Notes under the pieces: generated by a model
Told to the model about the DNA's origin: nothing
Seen by the model: the letters and a program-made list of their open reading frames with translations, nothing else
Databases searched by the model: none
Position numbers and translations under genes: made by a program
Assembly (NCBI RefSeq): GCF_046592965.1
Contig: NZ_JBISBV010000006.1
Span: 1 to 64,000 of the forward strand
Reading direction: 5' to 3'
DNA from: Marivita sp046592965
GTDB lineage: Bacteria > Pseudomonadota > Alphaproteobacteria > Rhodobacterales > Rhodobacteraceae
Length of the DNA stretch: 64,000 nucleotides
Part shown: positions 33,232 through 43,092 of the stretch, in pieces
Layout: every line of letters begins with the position of its first letter
Numbering within the stretch: position 1 is the first letter of the stretch

Positions 33232-36200
33232 CGGCGTCCCCGATACTTCCTGCCGGCACCACGTCAAGCAGCCCCCATGTCCCGCCGGAGCGAAGATGCA
33301 GCGGGCCATCGAACCACACGTAACAGCCCTCACGCATGGTTTCCGTTACCGATGCCGTGGTCGATTTCCCCGGCGCAAGCAGCGCGGAATGTGGAAAGCC
33401 GAAACCGGGGAACAGGTCATCATAATCCTGCGCGACGGTCACGAAGGCCCGCTGCCGTGCCCGTCCGCCGGGGTGGACGAGATGGATCACGACCTCCTCT
33501 CCGGCCTCGGCGCGAAGGACCGGTGTCGCGGCGCTCGCGCGGAACACCCCGTCTGCGAAATCCAGCGCGTTCAGATTGTAGTGACGCTCGACCGTATCGC
33601 CATTTCCGTTCTGGCCGCGCAACTCCCGCGCAAAGCTTGCGCTGCGATAGTTCACACCCTGATCCCCGAGATCGTAGCTGTCGTCGCAGACCTCGCATTC
33701 AGCGACCAGATCCGGCAAGGTCGCGATGGTATCGCCGGGGGGCAGGAAGCCGTTGAATTGGTCCTGGGTGTCACTGTCGCGCAGGTTCAGCCCGTCCTGC
33801 CAGAACAGGGTGAACTGGCGGATCGGGTGTGAGGCACCGCCAAGCGTCGTCTCGATCTTGCTTGTCCAGACGGGATCCGACGCGCTGGGCGTGACAATGA
33901 AGTGATCCGGAGCAATTTCCGTTTTCGTTTGCCCGCCCAAAAGTGCCGCGCTTTGCGGCATGACGTTTATGGAACCGAAAAGACCGTGCGCGACGTGCCC
34001 CACGATGTCGCCCATGGATTTGATCGGCAAAGCGCCATAGGCGTAGGGAATGAAATGAACGGCCTCCCCGATCTCGGCCTGCGCGGTTTCGGTCAGGCCG
34101 TCTAGCAGGGCTTGAAGCGCCGGGTGCCGATCAACCGGCAGGACGTTGCGCATCACCTGTTGCGGAGGTGTCGCGTTCACAATCACACCGATGTCCACCG
34201 GACGCCCGGCAACGCTGAACACCGCGTCTGGCTGTTCGCTCAGCGAGATTTGACCGAAGGCCACAAAACCTGCGGCTTCGGCCGCCAGCCTGATCTGTGT
34301 CCAGTCGGCATCCGCTGATTCAAGGGCGGGCCCGAATGCCCCGGATACCTTGCCGAGCGGATCGAAATCCAGATCCTTCGGGGCCGAGGCGCGACCGGCA
34401 TAGAATGTCAAAAGTTCGATCTGGCTCTTGCGGGGTTCGTGTGGAGCGTCAAAACACGCCCCCGGTGCACCGCCGCTTCCCTCGGTCGCGCAGAGCGACA
34501 GTTCGGGGTCTCCTGCGAACGGTATCCCCGCAAGTGCCCAGGTTCCGTTGCCGCCGAAGGGCATGGCCACGTTCTGACGATGGTTGAGCACCGGCAGCGG
34601 AAAGCTCAGCGCCAGACGGGAGGAGGGACGGATGTTCACGGTCTCCGTCTGATCAAAAATCTTCGGTTGATTGCCGTGGCCGCCCGTTTGCTCCCAGACC
34701 GGTTCAACGTTCAAGGGAACGATCGGCGGCATACGCGCATCGCCGAGATCATCCCAAAGCCCGCTCGGGTCGCCTTCGCCGGTGTCGCGCAGCGCGTTCA
34801 GGACGGCCAGTTTGACGCATTCACCGGCATTCACCGGCAGGACAAACGGTTCGGGTCGCGCGTAGGTGTCGGTGATCGCGTCCCTGATGGTCGACAGCTT
34901 TATGTCTTGCCAAAGCGCGGTGTTGGTCAGGTCCGTCGGCGTTACGCTCTCGGGCGCATCTGGCGCGAGTAACCTTCGGGGATCAACCAAAGCCAGGAAC
35001 AGGCCGTTGCGATCATAGTGGCCCGGACCGTAGGGCGTGCCCCAGTCGCCGGCCTCGGCAAGCTGGCCAAAGACCGTGCTGGCTTCGATGGCGACGGCGG
35101 CGGCATAGATGCGCGGGGCGTCGGTTGCGCAGCCAAACACCTGTGTCGGTGGAAAGGCGTCTGGGCCGACGACAGCTTCGCGCCCGCCCGCGAGCGCCGA
35201 GATGCCGGATTCGGGGGCTTTCTTGTGAATCCTCAACAACCCCCAAGCGCCATTCCACAACGAATCGACCGACCCGAAGTGAAACAGCGTGTCCGATGGC
35301 TGCTCTCTGAGGTCATCACGATCCGCGATGGAGACCGCCTCAAGACCGCCTGCTTCCTGCCGAAAGACGCTCTGGAACTCGAAATGCTCGGAGATGCCCA
35401 CTTCCTGTGCGGGAATGCGGCCCGTTGCGTTAAAGCACTGGGCAAGAAACACTTCGTATGCATTCCAGTAGTCCCTGTTGGCGGCATCCGCAAAGGCGTC
35501 CGGTCCCAGACGTAGCCACGTGGAATACTGATCCGGGCGTCCGCTCCGTGCTTCGTCCAGACGCGCGCAGGCGTGGGTCAGTGTGCCGGATGGCGTGATG
35601 TCGTCAATGACCTGGCCGCCCGCCGGGAATGACTGGTCGATGTGACGCGGCCATGTGTAGCCTTCGAGCGTGAAGGTGTGCTGCACTTCCTGCGCACCCT
35701 GTATCAGGCGGAACTGGATCTTGTCGCCAGAGAGGCTCTCGAACACCGGTGTTGCCGGTTCGCCATGCACTTGTGACAGAAAAACGTTGGCCATATCGCC
35801 AGCCGCCCCGGTGCGCTGCTTGCGCACCGTACAGGTCTCCGTCACGCCGGCCTCCAGATCCGACACCCAATCCTCGGGTGCCTTCAGAGCGCAATCGTCG
35901 CCCTCGCCGCTGTCACCGATCCGCAGCGGGATCGGCTCTCCACGGTAATTCACCAGATAGGGGTCGTGATGATCGACCGAAATACTCTCGGGGCGTTGCG
36001 GCGCGACGACGGGTTTGGCAAGCGGCGCGGTGTCACCGGGAACATGTCCTGCCGCCTTTTGCCGGTAGGCAACCATATGGTCGCGTAATCCGTCCCGCTC
36101 GGCCGCGGTGATTTCCGCTCCGGGGCTGGTGTCATGTTCGGCAAGATCGCCGGGCCGTCCCATCGCGATCCAGGCCGGAGGTGCGTTGCCCGCAGGCGCG

Positions 36201-39200
36201 AAACTCGCGCTTGGGACTGTCTCGTCCATCTCGATCGCCGACCCGCAAATGTCCGCGAGTTTCTGGGCGTCGGATTGGTACGTCGCCTCACAGACCAGTG
36301 TGCCGATACCCTTGAAGCTGTGGCCGGTTTCGCCATCGGTCAGCGCCGCGTCGAAATCGGTCATCGCGAGTTGGTCGCGCGGGTCGTAAAGAAGCGCAAA
36401 ATCGGCGACGGCAAGCGCGAATTCGCGGTACGTCCGGTCCTCGATGCTGGCGCTGCCGTTCAGCGAGGCTGCCACCGCCGGGTCGATCAACGAGGCGTTG
36501 TACCTGTCGGTGACATCTTCGTCGAAGATCACCTTGCGCGCGCCGACGTCGCGCTCGTCGGCAACAACCAGAGCGCGGTCATTGCGCTGAACGGTACATC
36601 CGTCGCCTGTTCCGCTGCTGTCCGCCGGGCAGGTCTGCGAGCGCTGAGGCTCGATCACCAGCGCGGTGTAGAAGCCGTGTTGCTGGATCGAGGAGGGGCC
36701 GAAATGGTCGTGGCTGAACACAGTCTTCAACGTTCGATCCGACAAACCGCCGTCGTCACCATCGCCATCGGCGCGCGTGGCGCTCAGGATCGGATCGGCG
36801 AACCAGCGTTGCACCGTGGTCTGAAACAGCTTGCGGTTCTCGGCGGCTTGGAGCTCCTTGCGCCAGATGTCCTTGTAGCTATCCGATACGTGCCACACGC
36901 CGTCTGTCTCGACGCACAACCCATCGACCTCGCGCAGTTCCAACGCGGATGGCGGGCGCTCGGGGTTGGTGCTCATGCCGCCATTCTTGGCCGCGCAGAT
37001 ACGCAGCGCGATCTCGTCGGGCGCGAAGGTGCCGTCCTCGTAGTTGAACCCGTTGCCGGAACCGTCAGACGAGGTCACGTCGAACTTCACCAGATGAATG
37101 TGCTGGCCGATGGTGTCGGTTGGCGTCTTGACCTGAAAATCATCAAGCTCGAGCTCTTTCGGCAACTCGTTGGTGTGCCGGAACTCGATACATTCACCCG
37201 ATGTGGCGCGGAAGAAAAACGGCTCTTCGCTGGCGCTGATCTTCGGTGAAATCCGGCCAGCGCTGGCAGGCCCGTTGTCCTTGTAACCACCTGAATTCTT
37301 GGTAAGCACGTTGATACGCGCCTGAGGGTCGTGCCATCCGGCGCGGTTCGTCACCAGATCGAGCTGCACCGCCGACGCTTCATAGCGCCGGTAACCGACG
37401 ACTGCGGGATCGGCGGTAAAGACACCGGCAAGGCTCGTTCCCGCGACCAGTGGATCGGCTTCCGAGATCTGGATCGGACCGGTTATTTCGATCTGCACGC
37501 CATCGGCGTCGACGGTGTAAAGTTTCGGACGGTCCTCTGGCTTGGCGTCCGGGTTCAGCCGCCTGACCCAATGCGTCACCTCCAGCGCGGTCGCTTCCTG
37601 TCGATCTGCTTCGGCGATCACCGTGCTGGACAGGTCAACATCTCCGTCAACGAAAAAGACGGTCCGGCCTTGATGGGTGTAGGAGTTTTCCGCCTCCGTG
37701 ACATTGCCGAACATGTCCGGTGCGCCGCACGGGTCGGCGAAGGGCGCGCCGGGTTTGCCGGGTGCGCCGTTCACGGCATAGATGCCGCCCGGCGATGTGT
37801 AGCCGCCAAGCACCGCGTCATAGATCGACGGTGATCCATCTGCGGCCTTCAGTGTCAGACCGGTGCCGTCATGATGAAACGCCATCGCGGCCCGCTCAAG
37901 CGGCGTGCCGTCATAGTCCAGAAGATCGAGGCTCATCGTGTCGATCTTCATCGACATGTCCCCCAGCGCCAGCGCCTTGGCGACGACTTGCTCTTGGCGA
38001 ACCTCGCGCAACGTTTTAATACCGCCGTTTTGTGCATCCGTCATATTCTCGGCAGTCGGAAGCGGGGAAAGATCGGGAATCTCGAACGGGAACTTGCGTT
38101 CACCGGACGCAACCACATGCCGCGGAAGCCCTCCGTCGAGGAATTCGTCGCCAGCGTCCGTGTCGCGGGCCAGGTCCATCGGTGGCTGGGGCGGGCGATG
38201 GCCGGGACGACCGGCGATGTAGAAGGGATAGCCCGGCATCGCATCGACCGTCTGCCCATCGCCCGGCGCGTCCGGCTCGCCATAGGTCGGCAACACCGGC
38301 CACGCCTGACCGGGCAGGGGGACGACAGCCGGGATCGGAGTGCCAAGCTGGCGTCCGGCGGGGTCGCCGTCCGCATCGGTTGCCGGAGCGTTCCATGCAC
38401 CGGTTATCGGATCGACCGAACCCGGCCGGCTCAGATTGCGCACTTCTTCCGTCATCTCGGCAAGCGCCAGCGACGGTTCCCACTGGCCATCGGGCAACTT
38501 GCGGCTGCCGTCCTCCAGCGTGTCATGCGTGCGCCACAACTCCCACATGCCTTGGGCGAAATGCGGATAGAGGTGACAATGAAAGATCGAGTCGCCCACC
38601 GTCCTGTTGCGGTTGCCCGACCCGAGCGTGTCATACCATCCGGCTTCACCCTCCTGGCCACGCCGGTAAATCTCCATCCCGCCGCCATAAATGCGATAAG
38701 AAAACCCCTGTTGCGGCGCGACCGTCTGGGAATCGAGATAGGCACCGCGGTTCGTATCATTGCCGCCGAACCACTGGTGCGCGTGCAGGTGAAAGACGTG
38801 CGTTTCCTTCGGTCCGGCATGGAAGTTCCGAAAGACGACCGGATCGTTCAGGTAGGAGTGATGGACATTCGACGGATCGTCGCTGAACTGTTCGAGAAGC
38901 GCCGGATCTCCGTTGGCCCATGACGTCAGAAAGAACTCCTCATAGAGGCACTCGACGCAATCCGCCGCAGGGCCGATGCCTTTGCGGTTGGCAACGACCA
39001 TCGCGCCCATGCCGCTGGCCCCGTAGTTGATTGCGAAACCGTCCTTGACCCCGGCCAACTGCCCTTCGGCGAACAGGCCAAGCTCCTCGTAGTTGCGGGT
39101 CACAAAGGATTTCAATTCGTCGTGGAAAAATACCGAAAATTCACGGTAAACGATGCCCTCTTCACCAGAGTCGCCGCCGTATCCGGGGGCACGGTGAATG

Positions 39201-40309
39201 ATCGCGTTCAGATCGCTGTGAACAATTTCGTACGCACCGCCCTGATGGTCGCGAAGCATGTTGAGGATCGGAATTCCGGTGTCCGGATCCAGCGCTTCGT
39301 AAGGGGCCATCTCGCCCGCGTCCGCCACGCCTTCCAGTCGGCCATCGTCCAACCGGCTGACGTTCCATACGGTGTCGAAAGCGGCTTTGGTGACTTGGCT
39401 GCGGTACCATTGCGTTCCCGTCGGTTCGGCCACCACCGCGCCGAAAAGCCCGTGGGTCAGCGACCCTCCGTCGCCTTCTCCGCCCGCCGGTGCAGCGGTG
39501 GACGCGAGAAAGTAGGGGCCTTCGCGCAATACGGCGTAATAGCAATCGACGGGGTCACCGTGCGTCACTGGTCGCAAGCCGACGCAGCGATCATCTGCGA
39601 TGCCGCCCTCGGGGGTTACCGCCCGCAAACCCTGGATCGCAAAGTTGACACCCCTTGTGCGGGGCCAGTCGCCGCCCTCGTCGGCACTCTCGTCAGTCTG
39701 CTCACCGGCATCCTCTTTATCGCCGCCGGTGGTTTCCTCGCAAAGCGCCTCGCCATGCGCGACCCGGTCAGAGTCGCCCCGAGCGACCCAGCTGCGAAGA
39801 GTGTTCAGCAGAGTGCCTTTGTCCGTCGGCTCAATGCGGCAAAACGTTTTGGAAATTCCGGGTGCGTCCTCACGCAGGAGGTTGTCCAGACGGACGTGCA
39901 GAAGATCGCCGACATTGGCGCGCAGCGTGAGCGGCCGGGGTCGCTTGCAATCTTTCAGGCGAACCTTGCCCGGCTCCAGAATTTCACTCCCTCCCTCTGT
40001 CCCCAGAAGGGCGTCGCAAGCGTCAGCTGTGTAGAGTTCTGGCTCGGTGTCCATCGACACCACATCGCGCCTGAGCGCATAGATCATGCCGTACGGATTG
40101 AACGACCCGAAACGGTTGTAGACCAGCACCTGATCCAGCGCGACGACGTCCGCGCAAACCGTCCGTTCCAGGTTCAGATCGGCAAACTGTTCATGCAAGG
40201 GAATGCAGTCGAGCTGCGAGGGAGTTTCGGTCTCGGCGGCCACTGCAACTGCCGCCGAAATATGAAGAAAAATGAAAGCAAAGAATACTGCAAGCGAGTG
40301 TCGGAACAT
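33212..40309 (-). CDS. Giant exported multicopper oxidase with permuted copper motifs
   Basis: A 2365-residue protein with a signal peptide (MFRHSLAVFFAFIFLHISAAVAVAA). Start at 40309 is fixed by GGAGG 7 bases upstream. Copper ligands: HVFHLH (His504, His507, His509), then HCHLYPHFAQGM (His577-Cys578-His579, His583, axial Met588), then HIH (1070-1072) and HDH (1200-1202). These are the four multicopper oxidase motifs, but the usually C-terminal pair comes first. Cupredoxin-type closing strands recur (THGLFGAVVAEP; QQHGFYTALVIEP; AWGLLRIH; AHGLFGSINVMP; TWGLLDVVP), so at least six cupredoxin-like domains exist, most without copper ligands. Typical laccases are ~500 residues. Operon with a propeller, a SCO chaperone and a cytochrome fusion. 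Substrate unknown; metal oxidation (MnxG-like) is one possibility. Confidence 0.85.
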   Translation of the reverse strand: MFRHSLAVFFAFIFLHISAAVAVAAETETPSQLDCIPLHEQFADLNLERTVCADVVALDQVLVYNRFGSFNPYGMIYALRRDVVSMDTEPELYTADACDALLGTEGGSEILEPGKVRLKDCKRPRPLTLRANVGDLLHVRLDNLLREDAPGISKTFCRIEPTDKGTLLNTLRSWVARGDSDRVAHGEALCEETTGGDKEDAGEQTDESADEGGDWPRTRGVNFAIQGLRAVTPEGGIADDRCVGLRPVTHGDPVDCYYAVLREGPYFLASTAAPAGGEGDGGSLTHGLFGAVVAEPTGTQWYRSQVTKAAFDTVWNVSRLDDGRLEGVADAGEMAPYEALDPDTGIPILNMLRDHQGGAYEIVHSDLNAIIHRAPGYGGDSGEEGIVYREFSVFFHDELKSFVTRNYEELGLFAEGQLAGVKDGFAINYGASGMGAMVVANRKGIGPAADCVECLYEEFFLTSWANGDPALLEQFSDDPSNVHHSYLNDPVVFRNFHAGPKETHVFHLHAHQWFGGNDTNRGAYLDSQTVAPQQGFSYRIYGGGMEIYRRGQEGEAGWYDTLGSGNRNRTVGDSIFHCHLYPHFAQGMWELWRTHDTLEDGSRKLPDGQWEPSLALAEMTEEVRNLSRPGSVDPITGAWNAPATDADGDPAGRQLGTPIPAVVPLPGQAWPVLPTYGEPDAPGDGQTVDAMPGYPFYIAGRPGHRPPQPPMDLARDTDAGDEFLDGGLPRHVVASGERKFPFEIPDLSPLPTAENMTDAQNGGIKTLREVRQEQVVAKALALGDMSMKIDTMSLDLLDYDGTPLERAAMAFHHDGTGLTLKAADGSPSIYDAVLGGYTSPGGIYAVNGAPGKPGAPFADPCGAPDMFGNVTEAENSYTHQGRTVFFVDGDVDLSSTVIAEADRQEATALEVTHWVRRLNPDAKPEDRPKLYTVDADGVQIEITGPIQISEADPLVAGTSLAGVFTADPAVVGYRRYEASAVQLDLVTNRAGWHDPQARINVLTKNSGGYKDNGPASAGRISPKISASEEPFFFRATSGECIEFRHTNELPKELELDDFQVKTPTDTIGQHIHLVKFDVTSSDGSGNGFNYEDGTFAPDEIALRICAAKNGGMSTNPERPPSALELREVDGLCVETDGVWHVSDSYKDIWRKELQAAENRKLFQTTVQRWFADPILSATRADGDGDDGGLSDRTLKTVFSHDHFGPSSIQQHGFYTALVIEPQRSQTCPADSSGTGDGCTVQRNDRALVVADERDVGARKVIFDEDVTDRYNASLIDPAVAASLNGSASIEDRTYREFALAVADFALLYDPRDQLAMTDFDAALTDGETGHSFKGIGTLVCEATYQSDAQKLADICGSAIEMDETVPSASFAPAGNAPPAWIAMGRPGDLAEHDTSPGAEITAAERDGLRDHMVAYRQKAAGHVPGDTAPLAKPVVAPQRPESISVDHHDPYLVNYRGEPIPLRIGDSGEGDDCALKAPEDWVSDLEAGVTETCTVRKQRTGAAGDMANVFLSQVHGEPATPVFESLSGDKIQFRLIQGAQEVQHTFTLEGYTWPRHIDQSFPAGGQVIDDITPSGTLTHACARLDEARSGRPDQYSTWLRLGPDAFADAANRDYWNAYEVFLAQCFNATGRIPAQEVGISEHFEFQSVFRQEAGGLEAVSIADRDDLREQPSDTLFHFGSVDSLWNGAWGLLRIHKKAPESGISALAGGREAVVGPDAFPPTQVFGCATDAPRIYAAAVAIEASTVFGQLAEAGDWGTPYGPGHYDRNGLFLALVDPRRLLAPDAPESVTPTDLTNTALWQDIKLSTIRDAITDTYARPEPFVLPVNAGECVKLAVLNALRDTGEGDPSGLWDDLGDARMPPIVPLNVEPVWEQTGGHGNQPKIFDQTETVNIRPSSRLALSFPLPVLNHRQNVAMPFGGNGTWALAGIPFAGDPELSLCATEGSGGAPGACFDAPHEPRKSQIELLTFYAGRASAPKDLDFDPLGKVSGAFGPALESADADWTQIRLAAEAAGFVAFGQISLSEQPDAVFSVAGRPVDIGVIVNATPPQQVMRNVLPVDRHPALQALLDGLTETAQAEIGEAVHFIPYAYGALPIKSMGDIVGHVAHGLFGSINVMPQSAALLGGQTKTEIAPDHFIVTPSASDPVWTSKIETTLGGASHPIRQFTLFWQDGLNLRDSDTQDQFNGFLPPGDTIATLPDLVAECEVCDDSYDLGDQGVNYRSASFARELRGQNGNGDTVERHYNLNALDFADGVFRASAATPVLRAEAGEEVVIHLVHPGGRARQRAFVTVAQDYDDLFPGFGFPHSALLAPGKSTTASVTETMREGCYVWFDGPLHLRSGGTWGLLDVVPAGSIGDADVSHCE

Positions 40310-40419
40310 AAAATAACCTCCGAGCGCCAAGGTGATGAACGCCGAAATTGGGCGCACATTTTGAAACTGCTCGATGTATTTTTTTTGATGTCCGTGCTAC
40401 CCTGCAATCTTAACGCGAA

Positions 40420-40433
40420 GACGCTTTTGCGTC
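40420..40433. promoter_or_regulatory. Inverted repeat GACGC-N4-GCGTC between oxidase operon and protease
   Basis: A perfect 5-4-5 repeat with a TTTT centre, 111 bases upstream of the oxidase start and 35 before the protease ATG. It lies next to an AT-rich stretch with an eight-T run (around 40378-40386). It could be an operator serving both divergent genes, or a short transcript hairpin. Confidence 0.4.
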
Positions 40434-40467
40434 AAAGATTCATTCTATCATCACCAAGGAGGTCACG

Positions 40468-41511
40468 ATGCCGGAGCGCAAATTTTCCTTCGAAAAACGC
40501 ATTCTCCGAAAACTCTCCGATCGGCCGATGAACGCGCTCGTTTCGCGCAAGATGCTGCGGGAAAGCCGACTCGACGTCACCCGGATCAACAAGATTGTCG
40601 AGCGTGTTCGCGCCGGTGATCCGCTCGACGAGACCGAACAAACCGTGTTGTTTTCAATAATTTCGCCCGCGTTGAGGCCGGCTATTCCGGTGGTGAACAA
40701 CAGGCCCGAGCAGACCGACCATCCCCTCTGGCTGGCCTTGAACGAGGCGGCGGCGCAGGGCGTGCTTGAAGCGGTGTGCAAGGCCACAGGGCGCATCGAA
40801 TACAGTTCCGGAGCCGAGTTCAAATCATATGGAAGCGGATTTCTCGTTGCTGACGACCTGATCATGACAAACCGGCATGTGGCGGATATCTTTTCCATGC
40901 CGGTGCGCGGAATTGGGAATTTCCTCAAGTTCGGTTACTCGGCAAGAATCAATTTCTGTCGCGAAAAGGACCGTTGGGACAGTGATCCGTCTTCCACAAG
41001 AAACGTGATCGAGATCGTCATGTTGCACCCGTGGTTCGATCTCGCCCTGCTTCGGATCGACGATGTGCCGGATGGCGTTCAGCCTCTGTCCCTGTCCGTC
41101 GTGGATGCGGACGCAGCTCTTGATACACGCATCGCCGTGGTCGGGTATCCTTCGAAAAACCCGGACGAAAACGTCGACATCCAGCGTGAGATTATCAGCG
41201 AATTTGACAGCAAGCACATTTCGCCCGGCTTTATCGACGCGGTCGAAACCAAGACGTTCGAAGGCAAGACCGGGCGAGTGCTTGGACATGACAGTTCGAC
41301 ACTCACCGGCAATTCGGGGTCCCCGGTGGTCGATCTTGTGTCGGGCAACGTTGTTGGTCTGCACTTCAGGGGCAACACGGACGGGCTCAACTGGGCGGTG
41401 CCGTCGTCTGAAGTTGCGTCTGACGTCCGCGTCGTTGACGCCGGCGTCACGTTCGAAGGCGATGCGGTCGCGCAACCTGGCCCCTGGGAGACGGCCTGGG
41501 CCGTGTCCTGA
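40468..41511 (+). CDS. Trypsin-like (S1/V8-type) serine protease
   Basis: A 347-residue protein. The N-terminal ~110 residues are helical and charged, without a signal peptide; the protease domain follows. The catalytic triad is visible: His137 in MTNRHVAD, Asp191 in HPWFDLALLRI and Ser283 in TGNSGSPVVD. GSGFLVADDLIMTNRHV is the family's opening block. Excellent AAGGAGG before the ATG. The gene is divergent from the giant oxidase operon, with a 158-base shared region. It may be cytoplasmic, so a direct role in oxidase processing is not obvious. Confidence 0.85.
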   Translation: MPERKFSFEKRILRKLSDRPMNALVSRKMLRESRLDVTRINKIVERVRAGDPLDETEQTVLFSIISPALRPAIPVVNNRPEQTDHPLWLALNEAAAQGVLEAVCKATGRIEYSSGAEFKSYGSGFLVADDLIMTNRHVADIFSMPVRGIGNFLKFGYSARINFCREKDRWDSDPSSTRNVIEIVMLHPWFDLALLRIDDVPDGVQPLSLSVVDADAALDTRIAVVGYPSKNPDENVDIQREIISEFDSKHISPGFIDAVETKTFEGKTGRVLGHDSSTLTGNSGSPVVDLVSGNVVGLHFRGNTDGLNWAVPSSEVASDVRVVDAGVTFEGDAVAQPGPWETAWAVS

Positions 41512-41778
41512 CGCATCTGCGCGCGCCGGCAATTTTCGTGACGAGCGGTTCAACCATCCGCGCGGAGTGGCCGTTTGGGCAGAATTGAGCCCATGTCAGG
41601 AGCCCGCTATGGTTTGTCTCGCCCTTGCTCCGCGCGTCTGTTCCGGACTCGGTATCCACCGGAGGGAAGCTTGCTTATAGTGCTCAAATCATGTGCGCTG
41701 AGTCGTCGAAATCGGGGATAGCGGGGCGTGTTCCTGCCCAGCGACGTTGCTCCGCAAGAGTTTGAACGAACAGGAAAA

Positions 41779-42777
41779 ATGCAAATATTTCAAAACTCTA
41801 GATTGTCCGTCGCCCCCATGATGGACTGGACCGATCGGCACTGTCGGTTTTTCCATCGCCAAATCAGCCGTCAGGCGCTGCTTTATACCGAGATGGTGAC
41901 GGCGCCGGCGTTGGTGCGTGGGGGGGCGGTGCATTTGCTTGAGTTCGATGGTGCGGAGCATCCGGTCGCGTTGCAGCTTGGCGGGTCTGATCCGGACGAG
42001 TTGGCACAGGCCGCGCGGATGGGGGCTGACGCGGGGTACGGTGAGATCAATCTCAATGTCGGGTGTCCGTCCGACCGGGTTCAGTCGGGCACGTTCGGTG
42101 CCATCCTGATGAAATCTCCCGGCGTGGTGGCCGAATGCGTGGCGGCGATGAAAGAGAGCGTGGATGTGCCGGTGACGGTCAAGTGCCGGATCGGTGTAGA
42201 TGACCAGACGCCCGAGGACGTTCTGCCCGACTTCATTTCGCGCGTGCGCGATGCCGGTTGCGACTACCTGATTATTCATGCCCGCAAGGCCTGGTTGCAG
42301 GGCTTGTCACCCAAGGAAAACCGCGATGTGCCGCCGCTGGATTACGATCTGGTGCTGCGCATGGCAGAGCAGTTCCCCGATCTTCCCATGTCGGTCAACG
42401 GAGGCATCGAAACGCTGGCGCAGGCCGAAGCGCTGATCGCTCAGGGGATGACCGGAGCCATGATCGGGCGGGCGGCGTATCACCGGCCCTGGGATGTTCT
42501 GGCGCAGGTGGACAGCCGCATTTTCGGTGCTCGGGATGTCAATCAAACGCGCGAAGCCGTGTTGTGCGCCATGCGTCCCTATATCGAGGCGCATATCGCA
42601 GCCGGTGGAAAATTGCATCAGATCACGCGCCACATGTTGGGCCTGTTTGCCGGCCAACCCGGTGCGCGGACGTGGCGACGTGTGCTCTCGGAACAGGCCA
42701 ACAAGCCGGGTGTGGGGGGGGACCTTCTGGACGAGGCGCTTGATCGGATGCAGCAGCCCGACGGGGTGGCTGGCTGA
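41779..42777 (+). CDS. dusA: tRNA-dihydrouridine(20/20a) synthase DusA
   Basis: A 332-residue FMN-dependent TIM barrel reducing uridines 20/20a in tRNA D-loops. Hallmarks: LSVAPMMDWTDRHCRFFHR, ALQLGGSDPDELAQAAR, INLNVGCPSDRVQSGTFGAILM (catalytic Cys in the NVGCPS loop), IIHARKAWLQGLSPKENRDVPPL and SVNGGIET. These are specific for DusA rather than DusB or DusC. Start at 41779 follows AGGAAAA; an upstream ATG at 41728 gives extra, nonconserved residues. Confidence 0.93.
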   Translation: MQIFQNSRLSVAPMMDWTDRHCRFFHRQISRQALLYTEMVTAPALVRGGAVHLLEFDGAEHPVALQLGGSDPDELAQAARMGADAGYGEINLNVGCPSDRVQSGTFGAILMKSPGVVAECVAAMKESVDVPVTVKCRIGVDDQTPEDVLPDFISRVRDAGCDYLIIHARKAWLQGLSPKENRDVPPLDYDLVLRMAEQFPDLPMSVNGGIETLAQAEALIAQGMTGAMIGRAAYHRPWDVLAQVDSRIFGARDVNQTREAVLCAMRPYIEAHIAAGGKLHQITRHMLGLFAGQPGARTWRRVLSEQANKPGVGGDLLDEALDRMQQPDGVAG

Positions 42778-43092
42778 TCCTGGCGACGGATGGCCGGCGC
42801 AATTGCACTTTACATCGCGGGTCGGGATCGTTTTAGTTGATGTTGAACGGTGGAGCATCCGTCGATGCAACGGTGTAGGGCCTCGTCTGGAGAGGCGATT
42901 GCCGCCGATTCTGTTGCGGCAAAAATAGGGCACCGCCACAATCCCGGACCAGGGTCGCAACAATGAGGCCTGCCGGAAAACGACTGTTCGGTATTCCCGG
43001 ACAATATCGTTGAAATTAACGATTTCCTTATGAAAGCGCCGCCCTCGACGGGTAGTTTGAAGGCTATTCGGTAGTCTTGGGATGATCGTGCC
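42778..43092. other. Intergenic region before the RTX gene
   Basis: 315 bases without a supported gene between dusA and the RTX-repeat gene. Base composition becomes more AT-rich towards 43010-43080, where the RTX promoter should lie (for example around GAAATTAACGATTTCC). I see no hairpin-plus-T terminator for dusA. Long antisense readings through this stretch continue into the RTX repeat region and are composition artefacts. Confidence 0.5.

Noticed and set aside
39122..40531. 469-codon plus-strand open frame opposite the oxidase N-terminus
   Set aside because: It is antisense to the signal peptide and first domains of the multicopper oxidase and overlaps the real protease start; no domain.
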